Assembly: GCF_010993985.1 (NCBI RefSeq)
Contig: NZ_WINH01000001.1
Span: forward strand, 124,001 to 188,000
Direction of reading: 5' to 3'
Length of the DNA stretch: 64,000 nucleotides
Source: Paraferrimonas sp. SM1919
Lineage (GTDB): Bacteria > Pseudomonadota > Gammaproteobacteria > Enterobacterales > Shewanellaceae
Part shown: positions 43,547 to 53,996 of the stretch, one piece after another
How positions within the stretch are numbered: the first letter of the stretch is position 1
Layout: each line of letters begins with the position of its first letter
The notes under the pieces: model-generated
What the model saw: only the letters and a program-made list of their open reading frames with translations
Databases searched by the model: none
What the model was told of the DNA's origin: nothing
Made by a program: the position numbers and the translations under genes

Positions 43547-45883
43547 ATGAGCCTAGAAAAATATCATCAAATTTTGGTTCAGCTGGTGCCATTTGCCAAG
43601 CATCGGGAATATGAATCTATATTTGACCGCCTAACGGCTCACTTAGATCGTTCTGCTCGCTTTCTTATAAAGATGGAAGTGTCCCGCTTGTGGCGCCCGT
43701 GTATCAGGGTTATCGACTTAAGAAACAAACTTCATGAAACCTGTATTAACTACCAATACCAAGGCTTGGTTCATTATCTTGATCAACAAGCCTTAGATAC
43801 CTTTAATAAATACATAAAACTTTATAATGGCAGCTACACTTTGGGCGTCTACGAAGCTGTAATCAATAATATTAAGCAAAACCCGAGACAGGCCATTGCT
43901 GATGTCACTACCAATGATGGCATTAATATTTTAAAAATATGTGACAACAGTAAACGCTCAGAAGAGCGTATGAACTATGCGGTCAAAATCGACTGCTGGC
44001 AAAACCAACAGCATATTTCTGGGATTTCCAGCGATATATCTGTCAATGGAGCCAAGATTAAGCTGCCATTGAATACTAAAATCGACCCTAATCAACTTAT
44101 CTATGTGAAATTCTTTGATCTTGAATATCAATATATTGAAGAGGAGCTTAAAAAGGGACTGAGCTATGAAGTGGTCGATATAGAGCAGGGGACCAATGCA
44201 TTGATGTTAAGGCTGCAAAGCCATCAACATTCAGACAAAGTCGCAGATGTCTTAAGGGATTTTATTCGACGTTTTAAATTCCGCTACAAAGTCGATACCG
44301 CTTATGCCTTACAACAAGCCAAAGAAGAAATTTTAATTGACCATTATGTTACCCGCATTAGTCATTTGCCATTTTTTGTCAATAATACTGACCACCTTGA
44401 ACTGCCCTTTGTTTTAAGAACTAGGGATAACCTGCCGTTACTAAAGCTTTTGAGCGACGATTTACAGCAAGTTCATATTGAACATTTGTTCGATCAAGAA
44501 ACGCTAATGCTATGTATTAATCAAAATGCGACCAAAGAGCAGCTTAGCTTCTATTATTTTACTGACCATCAACAACCTTATATCGCCTCAATCGCCGAGC
44601 TCAATCAACAAGGCATACTTAGTGAATTTTATGAATACGGCCGTCAATTTGACAGCTTTATGGCACTGACTCTAGAAGCTCGACCACTGGCCGATCTTGA
44701 CAATGCCTCCACCGATAAACTGCCGCCTTTAATACAAAGTCAAATTTCCAATATTAAGGCAGTCTTAAATGTAACTTGCCATCATTTTAAAGAATATCAG
44801 CCACTAGCAACGCTACATCATCATAAACCGCAATGGCTTGAGCAATTTAAGCCCTCAAGTGCCCCACTCATCACCACTAAAGTTATCGAGTATGGCTTTA
44901 ATGAGCGCAGAAAAGGATCTCGCTTTAAACTAGAATCTCAGGTTATTGTTGACTATGGGAAAAACAAACACAAAGCACTCACTGTAGATTTTTCAACCCG
45001 AGGTTTTAAAATCAAACTTGCCAAGCCCATAGAACCCATATCCTTAGGCAGTACCGTATATTTAAGCTTCCCACAGATGAATAAGCTCACTAATAAATAT
45101 GCTTTAGTAGAGCTGCCCTACTCTGTTGTTAATCTAGACAGCATCGACAAAACCATCAGCGTCAAATCTAAAATGATTGATAACCAGCATATCGGTAATG
45201 ATTTTTTTGAAGCGCTAATTGCACAAAACTTCCACCACCTTCACAGGCTCGGAGAAAAAAACGATAATAACCAAAAGCTTTCATACCTTTTGATGAATTT
45301 AGTCAAATCAACGCTCGATAAAGTCCCTGGTTTCATAATTAAAGAGAACCAATTACTAAAGCTTGATACCATAGTAATACTCAACCAGCCGCCATCTGTG
45401 CTACTGCCTTTTTTCACAACAGCAACCGATGATGCCTCATTAAATCTTGAAGTCATTTTATCTTCAAATTTAATCCACACTCATTTACTTGAGAAATTAA
45501 GAGCGATGAAAGACACGCAAGCTATGGATTTTATAGATATCGCTATCAGTCATCAAAGTCAGGCCCACAAAGGTGTACAGGCATATTTTTTGGGCAATTT
45601 GAAGCTCTATCAAAAAGCAAACCTGCTTTTAAAGCTTAAGTCTTTAAGTCAGATTAAGATCATTAGACTGCACTTTTGTCGTATCGGAAAACCCAACATC
45701 AAATTAATTGCTGATTTACTCCATTACATTGGCCGACACGCCCAACACAAACGCAACCGTTTAGAAAAGCAACTTTGGAAAAATCTAGCTATGGTAGAGA
45801 TCAGCGATATCACTTCACTTTATTTGTATAACTTAAAGCTCGAAGTGCTGCTCGCTAAGCAGCCCTCCATTGTGCCTTCATAA
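43547..45883 (+). CDS. PilZ domain protein with two PilZ-like regions
   Basis: A 778-residue cytoplasmic protein. A first PilZ-like region at about 135-250 has RSEERMNYAV and SSDISVNGAKIKL. A second at about 451-560 has the fuller motif ERRKGSRF with DFSTRGFKI, matching the RxxxR and D/N-x-S-x-x-G residues that bind cyclic di-GMP. The region between and the C-terminal ~200 residues have no fold I recognise. The protein probably senses cyclic di-GMP and controls surface behaviour such as motility or adhesion. The first site is less conserved at its arginines than the second. It is divergent from radA and monocistronic. Confidence 0.82.
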   Translation: MSLEKYHQILVQLVPFAKHREYESIFDRLTAHLDRSARFLIKMEVSRLWRPCIRVIDLRNKLHETCINYQYQGLVHYLDQQALDTFNKYIKLYNGSYTLGVYEAVINNIKQNPRQAIADVTTNDGINILKICDNSKRSEERMNYAVKIDCWQNQQHISGISSDISVNGAKIKLPLNTKIDPNQLIYVKFFDLEYQYIEEELKKGLSYEVVDIEQGTNALMLRLQSHQHSDKVADVLRDFIRRFKFRYKVDTAYALQQAKEEILIDHYVTRISHLPFFVNNTDHLELPFVLRTRDNLPLLKLLSDDLQQVHIEHLFDQETLMLCINQNATKEQLSFYYFTDHQQPYIASIAELNQQGILSEFYEYGRQFDSFMALTLEARPLADLDNASTDKLPPLIQSQISNIKAVLNVTCHHFKEYQPLATLHHHKPQWLEQFKPSSAPLITTKVIEYGFNERRKGSRFKLESQVIVDYGKNKHKALTVDFSTRGFKIKLAKPIEPISLGSTVYLSFPQMNKLTNKYALVELPYSVVNLDSIDKTISVKSKMIDNQHIGNDFFEALIAQNFHHLHRLGEKNDNNQKLSYLLMNLVKSTLDKVPGFIIKENQLLKLDTIVILNQPPSVLLPFFTTATDDASLNLEVILSSNLIHTHLLEKLRAMKDTQAMDFIDIAISHQSQAHKGVQAYFLGNLKLYQKANLLLKLKSLSQIKIIRLHFCRIGKPNIKLIADLLHYIGRHAQHKRNRLEKQLWKNLAMVEISDITSLYLYNLKLEVLLAKQPSIVPS

Positions 45884-45996
45884 CCTACTTGCCACAGCGA
45901 CTTTCTTCGTCACTGCATATATTTATCAATTTTTTGTCAACCAATATCTCGCTTGTCCGTTATTAAGCCATATCAAAGCACAAATAAGGACAGCAA

Positions 45997-47775
45997 ATGA
46001 AACAAGTTAATCTCCAACACTTATTTAGAATGAGTTTACTGGCAAGTAGTATCGCATTAACAGCTTGTGGAACAGAGACTATTATTGAGGATAATTCACA
46101 GGTTATTAGTCAAGATGTTGGTCAACTTGATATCATGTTGAGGGATGCTGCAGAGGACTTTTTAACTTATGCAGTAGACATTAGTCAAATTACCCTTACC
46201 CGAGCAGATGGTGCAGTGGTCAATGTGCTACCGAATAACCCAAGGGTCGACTTTGTTGAATATCAAACCTTAAGCGAATTTTTCTCGAGTCAAACTATCG
46301 CTAGCGGTGTTTATACCCATGTTGCTTTTACCCTTGATTATTCAAGCTCAGAGATCATTATTAAGGACGAACTTGGTAACCCTATAGTCGCCAGCGCCAT
46401 TGATGCAGAAGGTAATCCATTAAGCCAATATACATTAGATATTGCCTTAGATGAGCAACAACAACTTGCGATTTTACCCGGTAAGGCAGCGGCATTAACG
46501 TTGGATTTTGACTTAGCGGCAAGTAATACCATTTTAAGCACGGCACCCGCTTTAGTGGAAGTATCCCCTATTTTGGTGGTTGATGCCGAGCTTGATAGTG
46601 ATAGAGATCATCGGGTACGCGGCCTATTACAAAGCAGTGATGAATCATCCATTACCCTAGATATTAAACCTTTTCGCTTCAAAGACGGTGACTTTGGTAG
46701 AAAAACCCTTAATTTTGATGAAAATACCCAATTTGAGATTAATGGTGAATTGCTTAGCTTAGCACAAGCCTCTGAAGTGTTAGCAAGCTTAGCTGCTGAC
46801 ACGCCTATTATCGCTTATGGTCGCTTCGACAAACAAACTGAACAATGGTTAATGGCTTCAATGCAAGTTGGTACATCGGTGCCATGGCATAACCAAGATT
46901 TATTAAGGGGTGTTGCTGTTGCTAATGACAATGGCAGCATCAGCCTAAAAGGTGTTGTTATTGAACCCCAAGACCGAACCGCTCGATTTGTAAAGACAAC
47001 TACGTTGATCAGTGGCGATCAAACTAAAATCAATAGCTGGAACGGTCAAACCGATCTTGCCCCAACTATGATAGCAGTGGGGTCAAAAATTCAAGCATTG
47101 GGGCAATGGCAAGAAACCGAGACAGGTACAAGTTTTAATGTAGAAGATGGCTTAGTTCGTTTAAAAATCAGTCGGATAACTGCCAAAGTGAATGAAGCAG
47201 AAGGCTTAAATGTCAATGCTATCTTAGCCAACAAGCACAGTGTCAATTGGTATCAATGGCAAGATAACTCGACATCTCCAGATAGCATGTCAATCAAGCT
47301 TAATGGTCTGACACCACAAACCACTAGCGGTGACTGGGTTCAAATCCGTGGTAACTTTATAAAATCTGGTGATTTTGATTTTGATGCGCAATCGGTCACT
47401 AAACTAGAGTTTGAATCTCAAAAGGCCGTTGCCACGGTCTACAACTTAAGTCAATCGCCGGTTGCCAATCTGGTTGAAAACAAGCTGGTACTGGATCAGG
47501 CGGCCACAAAGCACTTAAAACTTGCGAGTATCCCTTTAGCGATTTCAGAAGACTTAGATCTTAACAGTATTAACTTTGCTGATAGTGGTGAATTCGTCAT
47601 TAAAAAGTCATTTGAATTTAGCCTACAAACCTTCACTAATTCAACTGAGTTCTTGCAAGAAATTGCCAAGCTCATAGAGCAAGGTGCTGAAATAAAGCGA
47701 GTGACTGCTACAGGAATATACCAATTAGATGGCCAAGAAATTACATCTAGCCGTTGCCTAGTTGTAGTCAAATAA
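45997..47775 (+). CDS. DUF4382 domain lipoprotein
   Basis: A 592-residue envelope lipoprotein with signal sequence and lipobox (SSIALTACGTE). Residues about 35-190 fit DUF4382: GQLDIMLRDAAEDF, VDISQITLTRADG, and SGVYTHVAFTLDY. From ~205 on there are repeated beta-rich units beginning with VRGLLQSSDESSITL and LLRGVAVANDNGSISL, similar to DUF5666 repeats. Function of both domains is unknown. The ECF sigma factor gene begins only 34 bases downstream, so this surface protein may belong to the same regulatory unit. Confidence 0.75.
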   Translation: MKQVNLQHLFRMSLLASSIALTACGTETIIEDNSQVISQDVGQLDIMLRDAAEDFLTYAVDISQITLTRADGAVVNVLPNNPRVDFVEYQTLSEFFSSQTIASGVYTHVAFTLDYSSSEIIIKDELGNPIVASAIDAEGNPLSQYTLDIALDEQQQLAILPGKAAALTLDFDLAASNTILSTAPALVEVSPILVVDAELDSDRDHRVRGLLQSSDESSITLDIKPFRFKDGDFGRKTLNFDENTQFEINGELLSLAQASEVLASLAADTPIIAYGRFDKQTEQWLMASMQVGTSVPWHNQDLLRGVAVANDNGSISLKGVVIEPQDRTARFVKTTTLISGDQTKINSWNGQTDLAPTMIAVGSKIQALGQWQETETGTSFNVEDGLVRLKISRITAKVNEAEGLNVNAILANKHSVNWYQWQDNSTSPDSMSIKLNGLTPQTTSGDWVQIRGNFIKSGDFDFDAQSVTKLEFESQKAVATVYNLSQSPVANLVENKLVLDQAATKHLKLASIPLAISEDLDLNSINFADSGEFVIKKSFEFSLQTFTNSTEFLQEIAKLIEQGAEIKRVTATGIYQLDGQEITSSRCLVVVK

Positions 47776-47801
47776 TTATTATTAATAAAAAAATAATAAT
47801 T
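47774..47801 (+). repeat. All-AT inverted repeat before the sigma factor gene
   Basis: AATTATTATT (47774-47783), 8-nt loop, AATAATAATT (47792-47801). It fills the gap between the lipoprotein stop and the sigma factor start at 47810, which lacks a visible ribosome site. It could be a weak hairpin affecting translation, or simple AT-rich sequence. Confidence 0.4.
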
Positions 47802-47809
47802 AATTGAAA

Positions 47810-48343
47810 ATGACCAAAGAAGTAGAAATTGCTGAGTTTTTTGCTCAGGTAGAAGGTCGCGCTCTGCAGATGGCGCGAACTTCTACAAGAAACCTTGATG
47901 AAGCAATGGATATCGTTCAGGACACCATGCTTAAACTCATTAGCAATTACAGCGATAAAGCTTCTGAGGATTGGACTCCCTTATTTTATAGGATTTTGCA
48001 AAACAAAATTACTGATTGGCATCGCAAGCAAACCTTGAAAAAAATGCTTTATATGACTCCTGTGAGTGTTGATGAAGATTTTCAAGACTACTTAACAGAA
48101 GGGATTGACCATCACAACAGTGAAAAGCAAACCCAACTTAACGATGCCACTCAAGCGATGCAATTGCATCTAAGTCAGCTTCCGTTGCGCCAGCAACAAG
48201 TTTTTATGTTGCGCTGTTGGCAAGGTTTTTCAACGGCTGAGGCTGCAACTATTATGGGCTGTACTCAAGGCAGTATAAAAACCCATTACTCGAGAGCGTT
48301 AGCCAAAATGCAAGCAGCTCTTAAGGATTACTACTATGACTAA
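47810..48343 (+). CDS. ECF-type RNA polymerase sigma factor
   Basis: A sigma-70 family factor of about 177 residues. Region 2 includes LDEAMDIVQDTMLKLI and WTPLFYRILQNKITDWHRK; region 4 has LPLRQQQVFMLRCWQGFSTAEAATIMGCTQGSIKTHYSRAL, a helix-turn-helix that reads the -35 element. The gap between the two regions contains the acidic linker of this group. ATG 47810 is chosen over TTG 47804. Its 3' end overlaps the next gene by 8 bases, the usual coupling of an ECF sigma factor with its anti-sigma factor. It likely regulates an envelope response; target promoters are not identified. Confidence 0.92.
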   Translation: MTKEVEIAEFFAQVEGRALQMARTSTRNLDEAMDIVQDTMLKLISNYSDKASEDWTPLFYRILQNKITDWHRKQTLKKMLYMTPVSVDEDFQDYLTEGIDHHNSEKQTQLNDATQAMQLHLSQLPLRQQQVFMLRCWQGFSTAEAATIMGCTQGSIKTHYSRALAKMQAALKDYYYD

Positions 48344-48659
48344 ACCGACAGAATCACAAATTAAAGAATTGGCTGATAGCCAGCTTACGCAGATGCCTGC
48401 TGATGTTAAATTAAGATTGCAACAGGCAAGAATGAATGCCCTAGCTCAAGCTAAGCCTAAAAATGCTCGACCATGGATGCTCCTTGGGCCGTCCCTTGCA
48501 GCTGCTGCCACTTTTGGTGTATGGATGAATTTACAACAGGACAGTGATCAGATTGAGCTTGCTCAAGTTGAAAGCTTTGAATTATTGATAAGTGAGGATC
48601 CTGAAATGCTCACAGACTTGGAGTTTAGTATTTGGCTTGCAGAACAATCACAATCTTAG
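48336..48659 (+). CDS. Probable anti-sigma factor, single-pass membrane protein
   Basis: A 107-residue protein with a polar N-terminal ~45 residues, one hydrophobic segment (WMLLGPSLAAAATFGVWM, about 47-64), and an acidic C-terminal tail (ISEDPEMLTDLEFSIWLAEQ). Overlap with the ECF sigma gene and this topology (cytoplasmic sigma-binding part, membrane anchor, periplasmic tail) suggest an anti-sigma factor. There is no zinc-binding HxxxCxxC motif, so it is not a typical ZAS protein. Confidence 0.6.
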   Translation: MTKPTESQIKELADSQLTQMPADVKLRLQQARMNALAQAKPKNARPWMLLGPSLAAAATFGVWMNLQQDSDQIELAQVESFELLISEDPEMLTDLEFSIWLAEQSQS

Positions 48660-48850
48660 CCTTTATTTTTAGTGTTAGCTTTGCAACAAAGGCCAATACC
48701 AATAACGAGTTAAGTTTAGAATTATTATTATTTTTAAGTGATACCGTAATCGTTGATGAACAACTTGTGACACCGGTTGACCTATTAGAAAAACAATTTG
48801 AACCAATGAACAATTATGATCAAGAACCTAAGGAGCCAAAAGATGAGTAA
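48632..48850 (+). CDS. Small secreted protein in the sigma operon
   Basis: A 72-residue frame that overlaps the preceding gene by 28 bases and the next gene by 8. It begins at TTG 48632 with a signal-peptide-like stretch (ITILAFIFSVSFATKA) and ends in an acidic, charged tail (YDQEPKEPKDE). A ribosome site is not obvious, but its position filling the gap between two coupled genes and the signal-like start support expression. Function unknown. Confidence 0.5.
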   Translation: MACRTITILAFIFSVSFATKANTNNELSLELLLFLSDTVIVDEQLVTPVDLLEKQFEPMNNYDQEPKEPKDE

Positions 48851-49298
48851 ATTAATGAGCACAATCTGCTTGTTGATCGCTGGCTTTTTATTTTCCGCAA
48901 GCTCCAGCGCCCAAGATTGGGACAGTCTTCCAGCAAGCTCAAAACAGGTATTGGCAAAATTTGAGAAACGCTGGGATAAACTAGATAGCGAAACTCAAGA
49001 TAGATTGGTAAAAGGCGCCAACCGCTGGACAAACCTGTCTGCAGATCAAAAGCAAAATGTTCAACAGCGCTTTAAACAATGGCAAAAGCTTAGCCCGGAA
49101 CAAAAACGAAATGCAAAAGCTCGCTTTAAAGAGTTTAAAAAGCTAACACCTGAACAGCAGCAAAAAGTAAAAGCCGCTTTTGGTAAATTTAAACAATTAT
49201 CACCAGAAAAACAGGCAAAACTTAAGAAAAAGTTCAGTAATATGAGCCCTTCGCAAAAACAAAAAATGAAGAAGCGCTTTATGAAGAAGAATAAATAG
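48843..49298 (+). CDS. DUF3106-like secreted helical repeat protein
   Basis: A 151-residue precursor with signal peptide ending SSSAQ and an AAGGAG ribosome site before ATG 48843. The mature part consists of about six imperfect ~20-residue units of form [F/W]xxLSPEQKxxxxxRF (for example WQKLSPEQKRNAKARFKEFK), very rich in Lys and Gln. It ends in a run of Lys/Arg (KMKKRFMKKNK). The pattern matches DUF3106. It is probably periplasmic and helical, possibly binding acidic partners. It is the last gene of the sigma factor operon. Confidence 0.75.
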   Translation: MSKLMSTICLLIAGFLFSASSSAQDWDSLPASSKQVLAKFEKRWDKLDSETQDRLVKGANRWTNLSADQKQNVQQRFKQWQKLSPEQKRNAKARFKEFKKLTPEQQQKVKAAFGKFKQLSPEKQAKLKKKFSNMSPSQKQKMKKRFMKKNK

Positions 49299-49420
49299 CC
49301 AGAATAAACATACATAAATGGTTAAAAAGCGGATTGCCCCTAAAAGGCGCCACTCTACTCTAATGTATTTTAATCACTTATGAGTAGGGCAGCTTATTTC
49401 ACTTTCAGCTGCGCATCAAA

Positions 49421-49450
49421 AAAGCCGGATTATTTTCATAATCCGGCTTT
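49421..49450. terminator. Bidirectional intrinsic terminator
   Basis: AAAGCCGGATTAT (49421-49433), loop TTTC, ATAATCCGGCTTT (49438-49450), with A-run left and T-run right. Serves the sigma factor operon and the convergent recA gene. Confidence 0.9.
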
Positions 49451-49516
49451 TTTATAACGGCAGTTAGCACACTGCTCTCAATGACACTGTCGCCCTAACA
49501 GCGAAGCGCTCTCGAT

Positions 49517-50557
49517 TTATTCCAGTTCTGACTCAGGTGTAGCAGTAACGTCTTCAGCTTGCTCAACAGGAGCCGCCAATAACATATCACGCAGTTGCTG
49601 CTCTATTTCTTGAGAAATAGCTGGGTTCTCTTTTAAATATCGACAAGAGTTTGCTTTACCTTGACCAATTTTATCGCCCTTGTAGCTGTACCAAGCACCT
49701 GATTTTTCTACAAGCTTGTTTTTAACGCCTAAGTCAATTAGCTCACCGTAACGGTTAAAGCCTTCACCGTAAAGGATTTGGGTTTCAGCTTGTTTAAATG
49801 GCGCAGAAATCTTGTTCTTAACCACCTTAATACGGGTTTCGTTACCAACTACCTCGTCACCATCTTTAATCGCACCAGTACGGCGGATATCCAGACGTAC
49901 AGAAGCATAGAACTTAAGTGCGTTACCACCTGTGGTGGTCTCTGGTGAACCAAACATCACACCAATCTTCATACGAATTTGGTTAATGAAGATACACATA
50001 CAGTTTGACTGTTTAAGGTTACCGGTTAACTTACGCATTGCTTGAGAAAGCATACGTGCTTGTAAACCCATGTGGCTGTCACCCATTTCACCTTCAAGCT
50101 CTGCTTTTGGAGTCAGTGCTGCAACCGAGTCAACGACCAATACATCAACCGCCCCAGAACGTGCTAGCGCATCAGCAATTTCAAGAGCTTGCTCACCTGT
50201 ATCTGGCTGTGAAACTAATAATTCATCAATATTTACGCCCAGCTTTTGCGCGTAAATTGGGTCTAGTGCATGCTCAGCATCAATAAAGGCACAAGTTTTT
50301 CCCTGCTTTTGTGCAGCGGCAATAACCTCTAAAGTAAGGGTCGTTTTACCAGAGCTTTCTGGACCGTAGATTTCAACAATACGGCCCATTGGCAAGCCAC
50401 CAGCACCAAGAGCAATATCTAAAGCTAATGAACCTGTGGATATGGTTTCAATATCCATGGTGCGATTGTCACCTAGCTTCATAATAGAACCTTTACCAAA
50501 TTGTTTTTCAATTTGGCTTAGTGCGGCACTGAGCGCCCTTTGCTTGTTGTCATCCAT
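49517..50557 (-). CDS. recA: Recombinase RecA
   Basis: A 346-residue recombinase and SOS co-protease. Walker [11 protein letters not shown], the loop [23 protein letters not shown], and an acidic C-terminus ([12 protein letters not shown]) are all present. The upstream LexA box lies inside the promoter. The gene is convergent with the DUF3106 gene; no recX follows it, unlike the recA-recX order of many gammaproteobacteria. Confidence 0.99.
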   Translation of the reverse strand: MDDNKQRALSAALSQIEKQFGKGSIMKLGDNRTMDIETISTGSLALDIALGAGGLPMGRIVEIYGPESSGKTTLTLEVIAAAQKQGKTCAFIDAEHALDPIYAQKLGVNIDELLVSQPDTGEQALEIADALARSGAVDVLVVDSVAALTPKAELEGEMGDSHMGLQARMLSQAMRKLTGNLKQSNCMCIFINQIRMKIGVMFGSPETTTGGNALKFYASVRLDIRRTGAIKDGDEVVGNETRIKVVKNKISAPFKQAETQILYGEGFNRYGELIDLGVKNKLVEKSGAWYSYKGDKIGQGKANSCRYLKENPAISQEIEQQLRDMLLAAPVEQAEDVTATPESELE

Positions 50558-50597
50558 TTGCTTGCTCCAGATAAATTCTTAATCGTTAATGAACAGT

Positions 50598-50625
50598 AGT
50601 ATACTGTATGAGCGTACAGTATCAA
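50598..50625 (-). promoter_or_regulatory. recA promoter with LexA box
   Basis: On the minus strand: TTGATA (50625-50620), the SOS box CTGTACGCTCATACAG (50619-50604), and TATACT (50603-50598). The box matches CTGT-N8-ACAG perfectly and exactly forms the 16-base spacer between -35 and -10, so LexA would fully block RNA polymerase. Confidence 0.93.
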
Positions 50626-50840
50626 CTACTATTTCAAACTTTTATCTGAAATTATAAATAAAGCATTGATAATTATGGTTAAATATTTAACTTTTTTATG
50701 TGAGCAAGCATTTGACCAGTACTGAATAGTTCGATTAACAGTAAAATTATGGATTTTATAGAGTGCCCCCTTAGACACCAAAGCATGGATCCCTTATCAT
50801 CAAACAAATTATCTTTAGCAACCTTATGTAAAGGACACTT

Positions 50841-53420
50841 TTGCACGTGACCAGTCAGGATTTAAGTCAGCATACCCCTATGATGCGTCAATATTTGACC
50901 ATCAAATCCGAGCACCCAGATGTTTTATTGCTTTATCGTATGGGAGACTTTTATGAGCTTTTCTATGATGATGCAGAAAAAGCGGCTGCGTTACTTGGCA
51001 TAACCCTTACTAAAAGAGGCAAAAGCGGGGGTAATGCAATACCAATGGCAGGTGTCCCTTACCATGCCATTGAAGGCTATTTAGCCAAACTGGTAAAACT
51101 TGGCGAATCCGCTGCAATCTGTGAGCAAGTGGGTGATCCCGCCACCAGCAAAGGGCCAGTGGAGCGCAAGGTTGTGCGCATTATTACCCCTGGCACGCTA
51201 ACCGATGAAGCCCTATTAACCGAACGCAGCGACAACTTAGTAGCCTGTTTATATCAGGGAGATAACCGCTTCGGTTTTGCTACTTTAGATATCAGTTCTG
51301 GCCGCTTCCTATGCCAGCAATTGCCAACGGCTGAAGCTGTAGAAGCAGAAATTCAACGTACCAATCCTGCCGAGTTGTTATATAACGAAATGCTCGAGGA
51401 AGTAGGGTTATTAACCGGTCGCAGTGGTACCCGTCGGCGCCCAGAATGGGAGTTTGAATCCGCAACCGCACAAGCCCTTTTATGCCAACAGTTTAATACT
51501 AAAGATCTTACTGGTTTTGGCATTAATGAACAATTTAATGCCGTCAGCGCAGCGGGTTGTTTATTGCAATACATTAAAGATACCCAGCGAACAGCCCTGC
51601 CCCATATCAACGCATTAAATCTTGAGCAACAATCCCACTTTGTTACCCTTGATGCGGCTACCCGAAGAAACCTTGAGCTCACTGTTAATCTCAGTGGCAC
51701 TGATAAGAACACTCTTGGGCATGTATTAGATCATTGTTCTAGCGCCATGGGCAGTCGCTTGTTTAAACGCTGGCTCCATCAACCCCTCAGAAGCCATCAA
51801 CTCATTAATGCCCGCCTTGACGCTATTAGTGAGCTTAGCGAACAGTTTTTAGTTCCAGAACTCAGTGACTGCTTGTGCCAAATGGGCGATATCGAGCGCA
51901 TTTTAGCGCGCCTAGCACTGAGAAGTGCCCGCCCTAAAGACTTTGCCAAACTACGTCAAAGTTTACAGTTATTACCTGAACTGCAACAGTTATTAGCCCC
52001 TAGTGCTAGTACTAAATTGGTTGAATTAAAAACCAATATGAATCAATTTCCTGAAATTGTGAACCTGTTAGAAGGCGCCATCGTTGATAATCCACCCATG
52101 TTAATTCGTGATGGCGGAGTCATTGCCCCTGGCTATAACCAGGAACTCGATTACTTACGTGAACTTTCTAAAGGTGCTACCGATTATTTAGCTTTGCTTG
52201 AACAGCGCGAGCGCGACGCCACAGGCATTGCCACCCTAAAAGTGGGTTATAACAAGGTGCACGGTTACTTTATTGAGGTATCTAGAGCCCAGTCGGCATT
52301 AGTTCCTGCCCATTATCAGCGTCGCCAAACCCTAAAAGCGATGGAAAGATACATTATTCCTGAGCTGAAAGAGCACGAAGATAAGGTACTTAACAGCCAA
52401 TCCCAAGCCCTCGCCTTAGAGAAAAAGCTTTGGGATGAGTTATTCGATTTACTGTTACCACAATTAGGTCAACTGCAGATGTGCGCCAGTGCCTGTAGCG
52501 AGTTAGATGTACTTAATAACCTCGCATTTTGCAGTGACAAATACGGTTACCAGCGTCCTGTATTAAGCGATACTGTGGGTATCAATATTGAAGCCGGCCG
52601 CCATCCAGTGGTTGAGCAAGTCACTAAAGATCCCTTTATTGCCAACCCTACTCAACTAGGATTAGGCCGTAAAATGTTGATTGTCACCGGCCCTAATATG
52701 GGCGGTAAGTCGACCTACATGCGTCAAACAGCCTTGATCACCTTAATGGCCCATATTGGTAGCTATGTGCCCGCTGACAAGGCGGTCATTGGTCCCATTG
52801 ACCGTATCTTTACCCGTATTGGCGCGTCAGATGATTTAGCCTCAGGTCGCTCAACCTTTATGGTGGAAATGACCGAAACCGCCAACATACTGCATAATGC
52901 GACTGCCCAATCCTTAGTATTAATGGATGAAATTGGCCGTGGTACCTCTACTTATGATGGTTTATCCTTAGCTTGGTCTTCAGCCAATTATCTCGCCACT
53001 AAACTTGGCAGCCTCACTCTATTTGCCACCCACTATTTTGAGCTCACCCAATTAGCCGAACAATTAAATGATGTCCATAATGTGCACCTAGATGCTGTCG
53101 AGCATGGTGACACCATCGCCTTTATGCATGCCGTACAAGAAGGCAGTGCCTCTAAAAGTTATGGCCTACAGGTGGCAGCATTAGCTGGTGTCCCCAAAGT
53201 TGTGGTCAGCAGTGCCAAGCAAAAACTGCATGAGCTTGAGCAGTTGGATACCCGTACACCTCAAAGCCAGCCGCTCTTGCAGCAAGAGCAGCATCCACAA
53301 CAAGCCAGTTTATTTAATGAGGCTTCAGCGGTAGAGCAGGCATTAGAGCAAATTAACCCAGATGATCTTAGTCCGCGTGAAGCATTGGCGTTTTTATATA
53401 AGCTAAAGGCTAAACTATAA
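50841..53420 (+). CDS. mutS: DNA mismatch repair protein MutS
   Basis: An 859-residue mismatch sensor. The N-terminal mismatch-binding motif is GDFYELF (the Phe and Glu that probe the base pair), followed by connector, lever and clamp domains, then the ATPase with Walker [10 protein letters not shown] and [14 protein letters not shown]. The C-terminal end is as in E. coli MutS. The start is taken at TTG 50841 with AAGGA eight bases upstream. It is divergent from recA. Confidence 0.98.
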   Translation: MHVTSQDLSQHTPMMRQYLTIKSEHPDVLLLYRMGDFYELFYDDAEKAAALLGITLTKRGKSGGNAIPMAGVPYHAIEGYLAKLVKLGESAAICEQVGDPATSKGPVERKVVRIITPGTLTDEALLTERSDNLVACLYQGDNRFGFATLDISSGRFLCQQLPTAEAVEAEIQRTNPAELLYNEMLEEVGLLTGRSGTRRRPEWEFESATAQALLCQQFNTKDLTGFGINEQFNAVSAAGCLLQYIKDTQRTALPHINALNLEQQSHFVTLDAATRRNLELTVNLSGTDKNTLGHVLDHCSSAMGSRLFKRWLHQPLRSHQLINARLDAISELSEQFLVPELSDCLCQMGDIERILARLALRSARPKDFAKLRQSLQLLPELQQLLAPSASTKLVELKTNMNQFPEIVNLLEGAIVDNPPMLIRDGGVIAPGYNQELDYLRELSKGATDYLALLEQRERDATGIATLKVGYNKVHGYFIEVSRAQSALVPAHYQRRQTLKAMERYIIPELKEHEDKVLNSQSQALALEKKLWDELFDLLLPQLGQLQMCASACSELDVLNNLAFCSDKYGYQRPVLSDTVGINIEAGRHPVVEQVTKDPFIANPTQLGLGRKMLIVTGPNMGGKSTYMRQTALITLMAHIGSYVPADKAVIGPIDRIFTRIGASDDLASGRSTFMVEMTETANILHNATAQSLVLMDEIGRGTSTYDGLSLAWSSANYLATKLGSLTLFATHYFELTQLAEQLNDVHNVHLDAVEHGDTIAFMHAVQEGSASKSYGLQVAALAGVPKVVVSSAKQKLHELEQLDTRTPQSQPLLQQEQHPQQASLFNEASAVEQALEQINPDDLSPREALAFLYKLKAKL

Positions 53421-53425
53421 CCAAT

Positions 53426-53446
53426 CTAGCCCGCTCTGCGGGCTAG
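53426..53446 (+). terminator. Stem-loop after mutS
   Basis: CTAGCCCGC (53426-53434), loop TCT, GCGGGCTAG (53438-53446): a 9-bp GC-rich stem six bases past the stop codon, with no T-run. Confidence 0.6.
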
Positions 53447-53466
53447 TATTCGATGACGGATTTATC

Positions 53467-53496
53467 AAAAAAATGGCGACCTTCAGGTCGCCATTT
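53467..53496 (-). terminator. Terminator of the rib-nusB-thiL-pgpA operon
   Basis: AAATGGCGACC, loop TTCA, GGTCGCCATTT, with an A-run at 53467-53473 that is a T-run on the minus strand. Lies 14 bases past the pgpA stop codon. Confidence 0.88.
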
Positions 53497-53510
53497 ACTG
53501 TATTGCATTG

Positions 53511-53996
53511 CTACCAATAAAAATAATACCCATGCAGGCAAAGTAAAGCGAATATACCAGCAATAATATCATCGATCATAATGCCAAAGCCGCCATGCAC
53601 ATGCTTGTCTAACAAACTTATTGGCCAAGGTTTAATAATGTCAAAAATACGAAACAACACAAAGGCTGCCAATAAATTTTGCCAAGTTAATGGTAACCAC
53701 AACATCGCCACCATATAGCCAGCAATTTCATCCCAAACAATAGCGCCATGGTCATGCTCTCCCATATCACTGGCGGCTTTGCCACAGATATAAATACCTA
53801 TAATTGCTGCCACGATTGTGGCAATAAGATAGCCATTAGCAGGCAGTAACGATGCTAAATAAATAACAGGCAATGCCGCGATGGTACCAAAGGTACCTGG
53901 GGCTTTAGGCGCCAAGCCACTACCAAAGCCTAAGGCTAAAAAGTGGATTGGATTAGTTAACGACAATTTGTCGATGGGGTTATTAGAAGTGCTCAT
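53511..53996 (-). CDS. pgpA: Phosphatidylglycerophosphatase A
   Basis: A 161-residue inner-membrane phosphatase that makes phosphatidylglycerol from its phosphate. Motifs are GFGSGLAPKAPGTFGT near the start, VWDEIAGYMVAM, FRIFDIIKPWPI and GIMIDDIIAGI; the acidic residues bind the metal. Three hydrophobic segments. Overlaps thiL by 14 bases, hence co-translated; last gene of the leftward operon. Confidence 0.96.
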   Translation of the reverse strand: MSTSNNPIDKLSLTNPIHFLALGFGSGLAPKAPGTFGTIAALPVIYLASLLPANGYLIATIVAAIIGIYICGKAASDMGEHDHGAIVWDEIAGYMVAMLWLPLTWQNLLAAFVLFRIFDIIKPWPISLLDKHVHGGFGIMIDDIIAGIFALLCLHGYYFYW

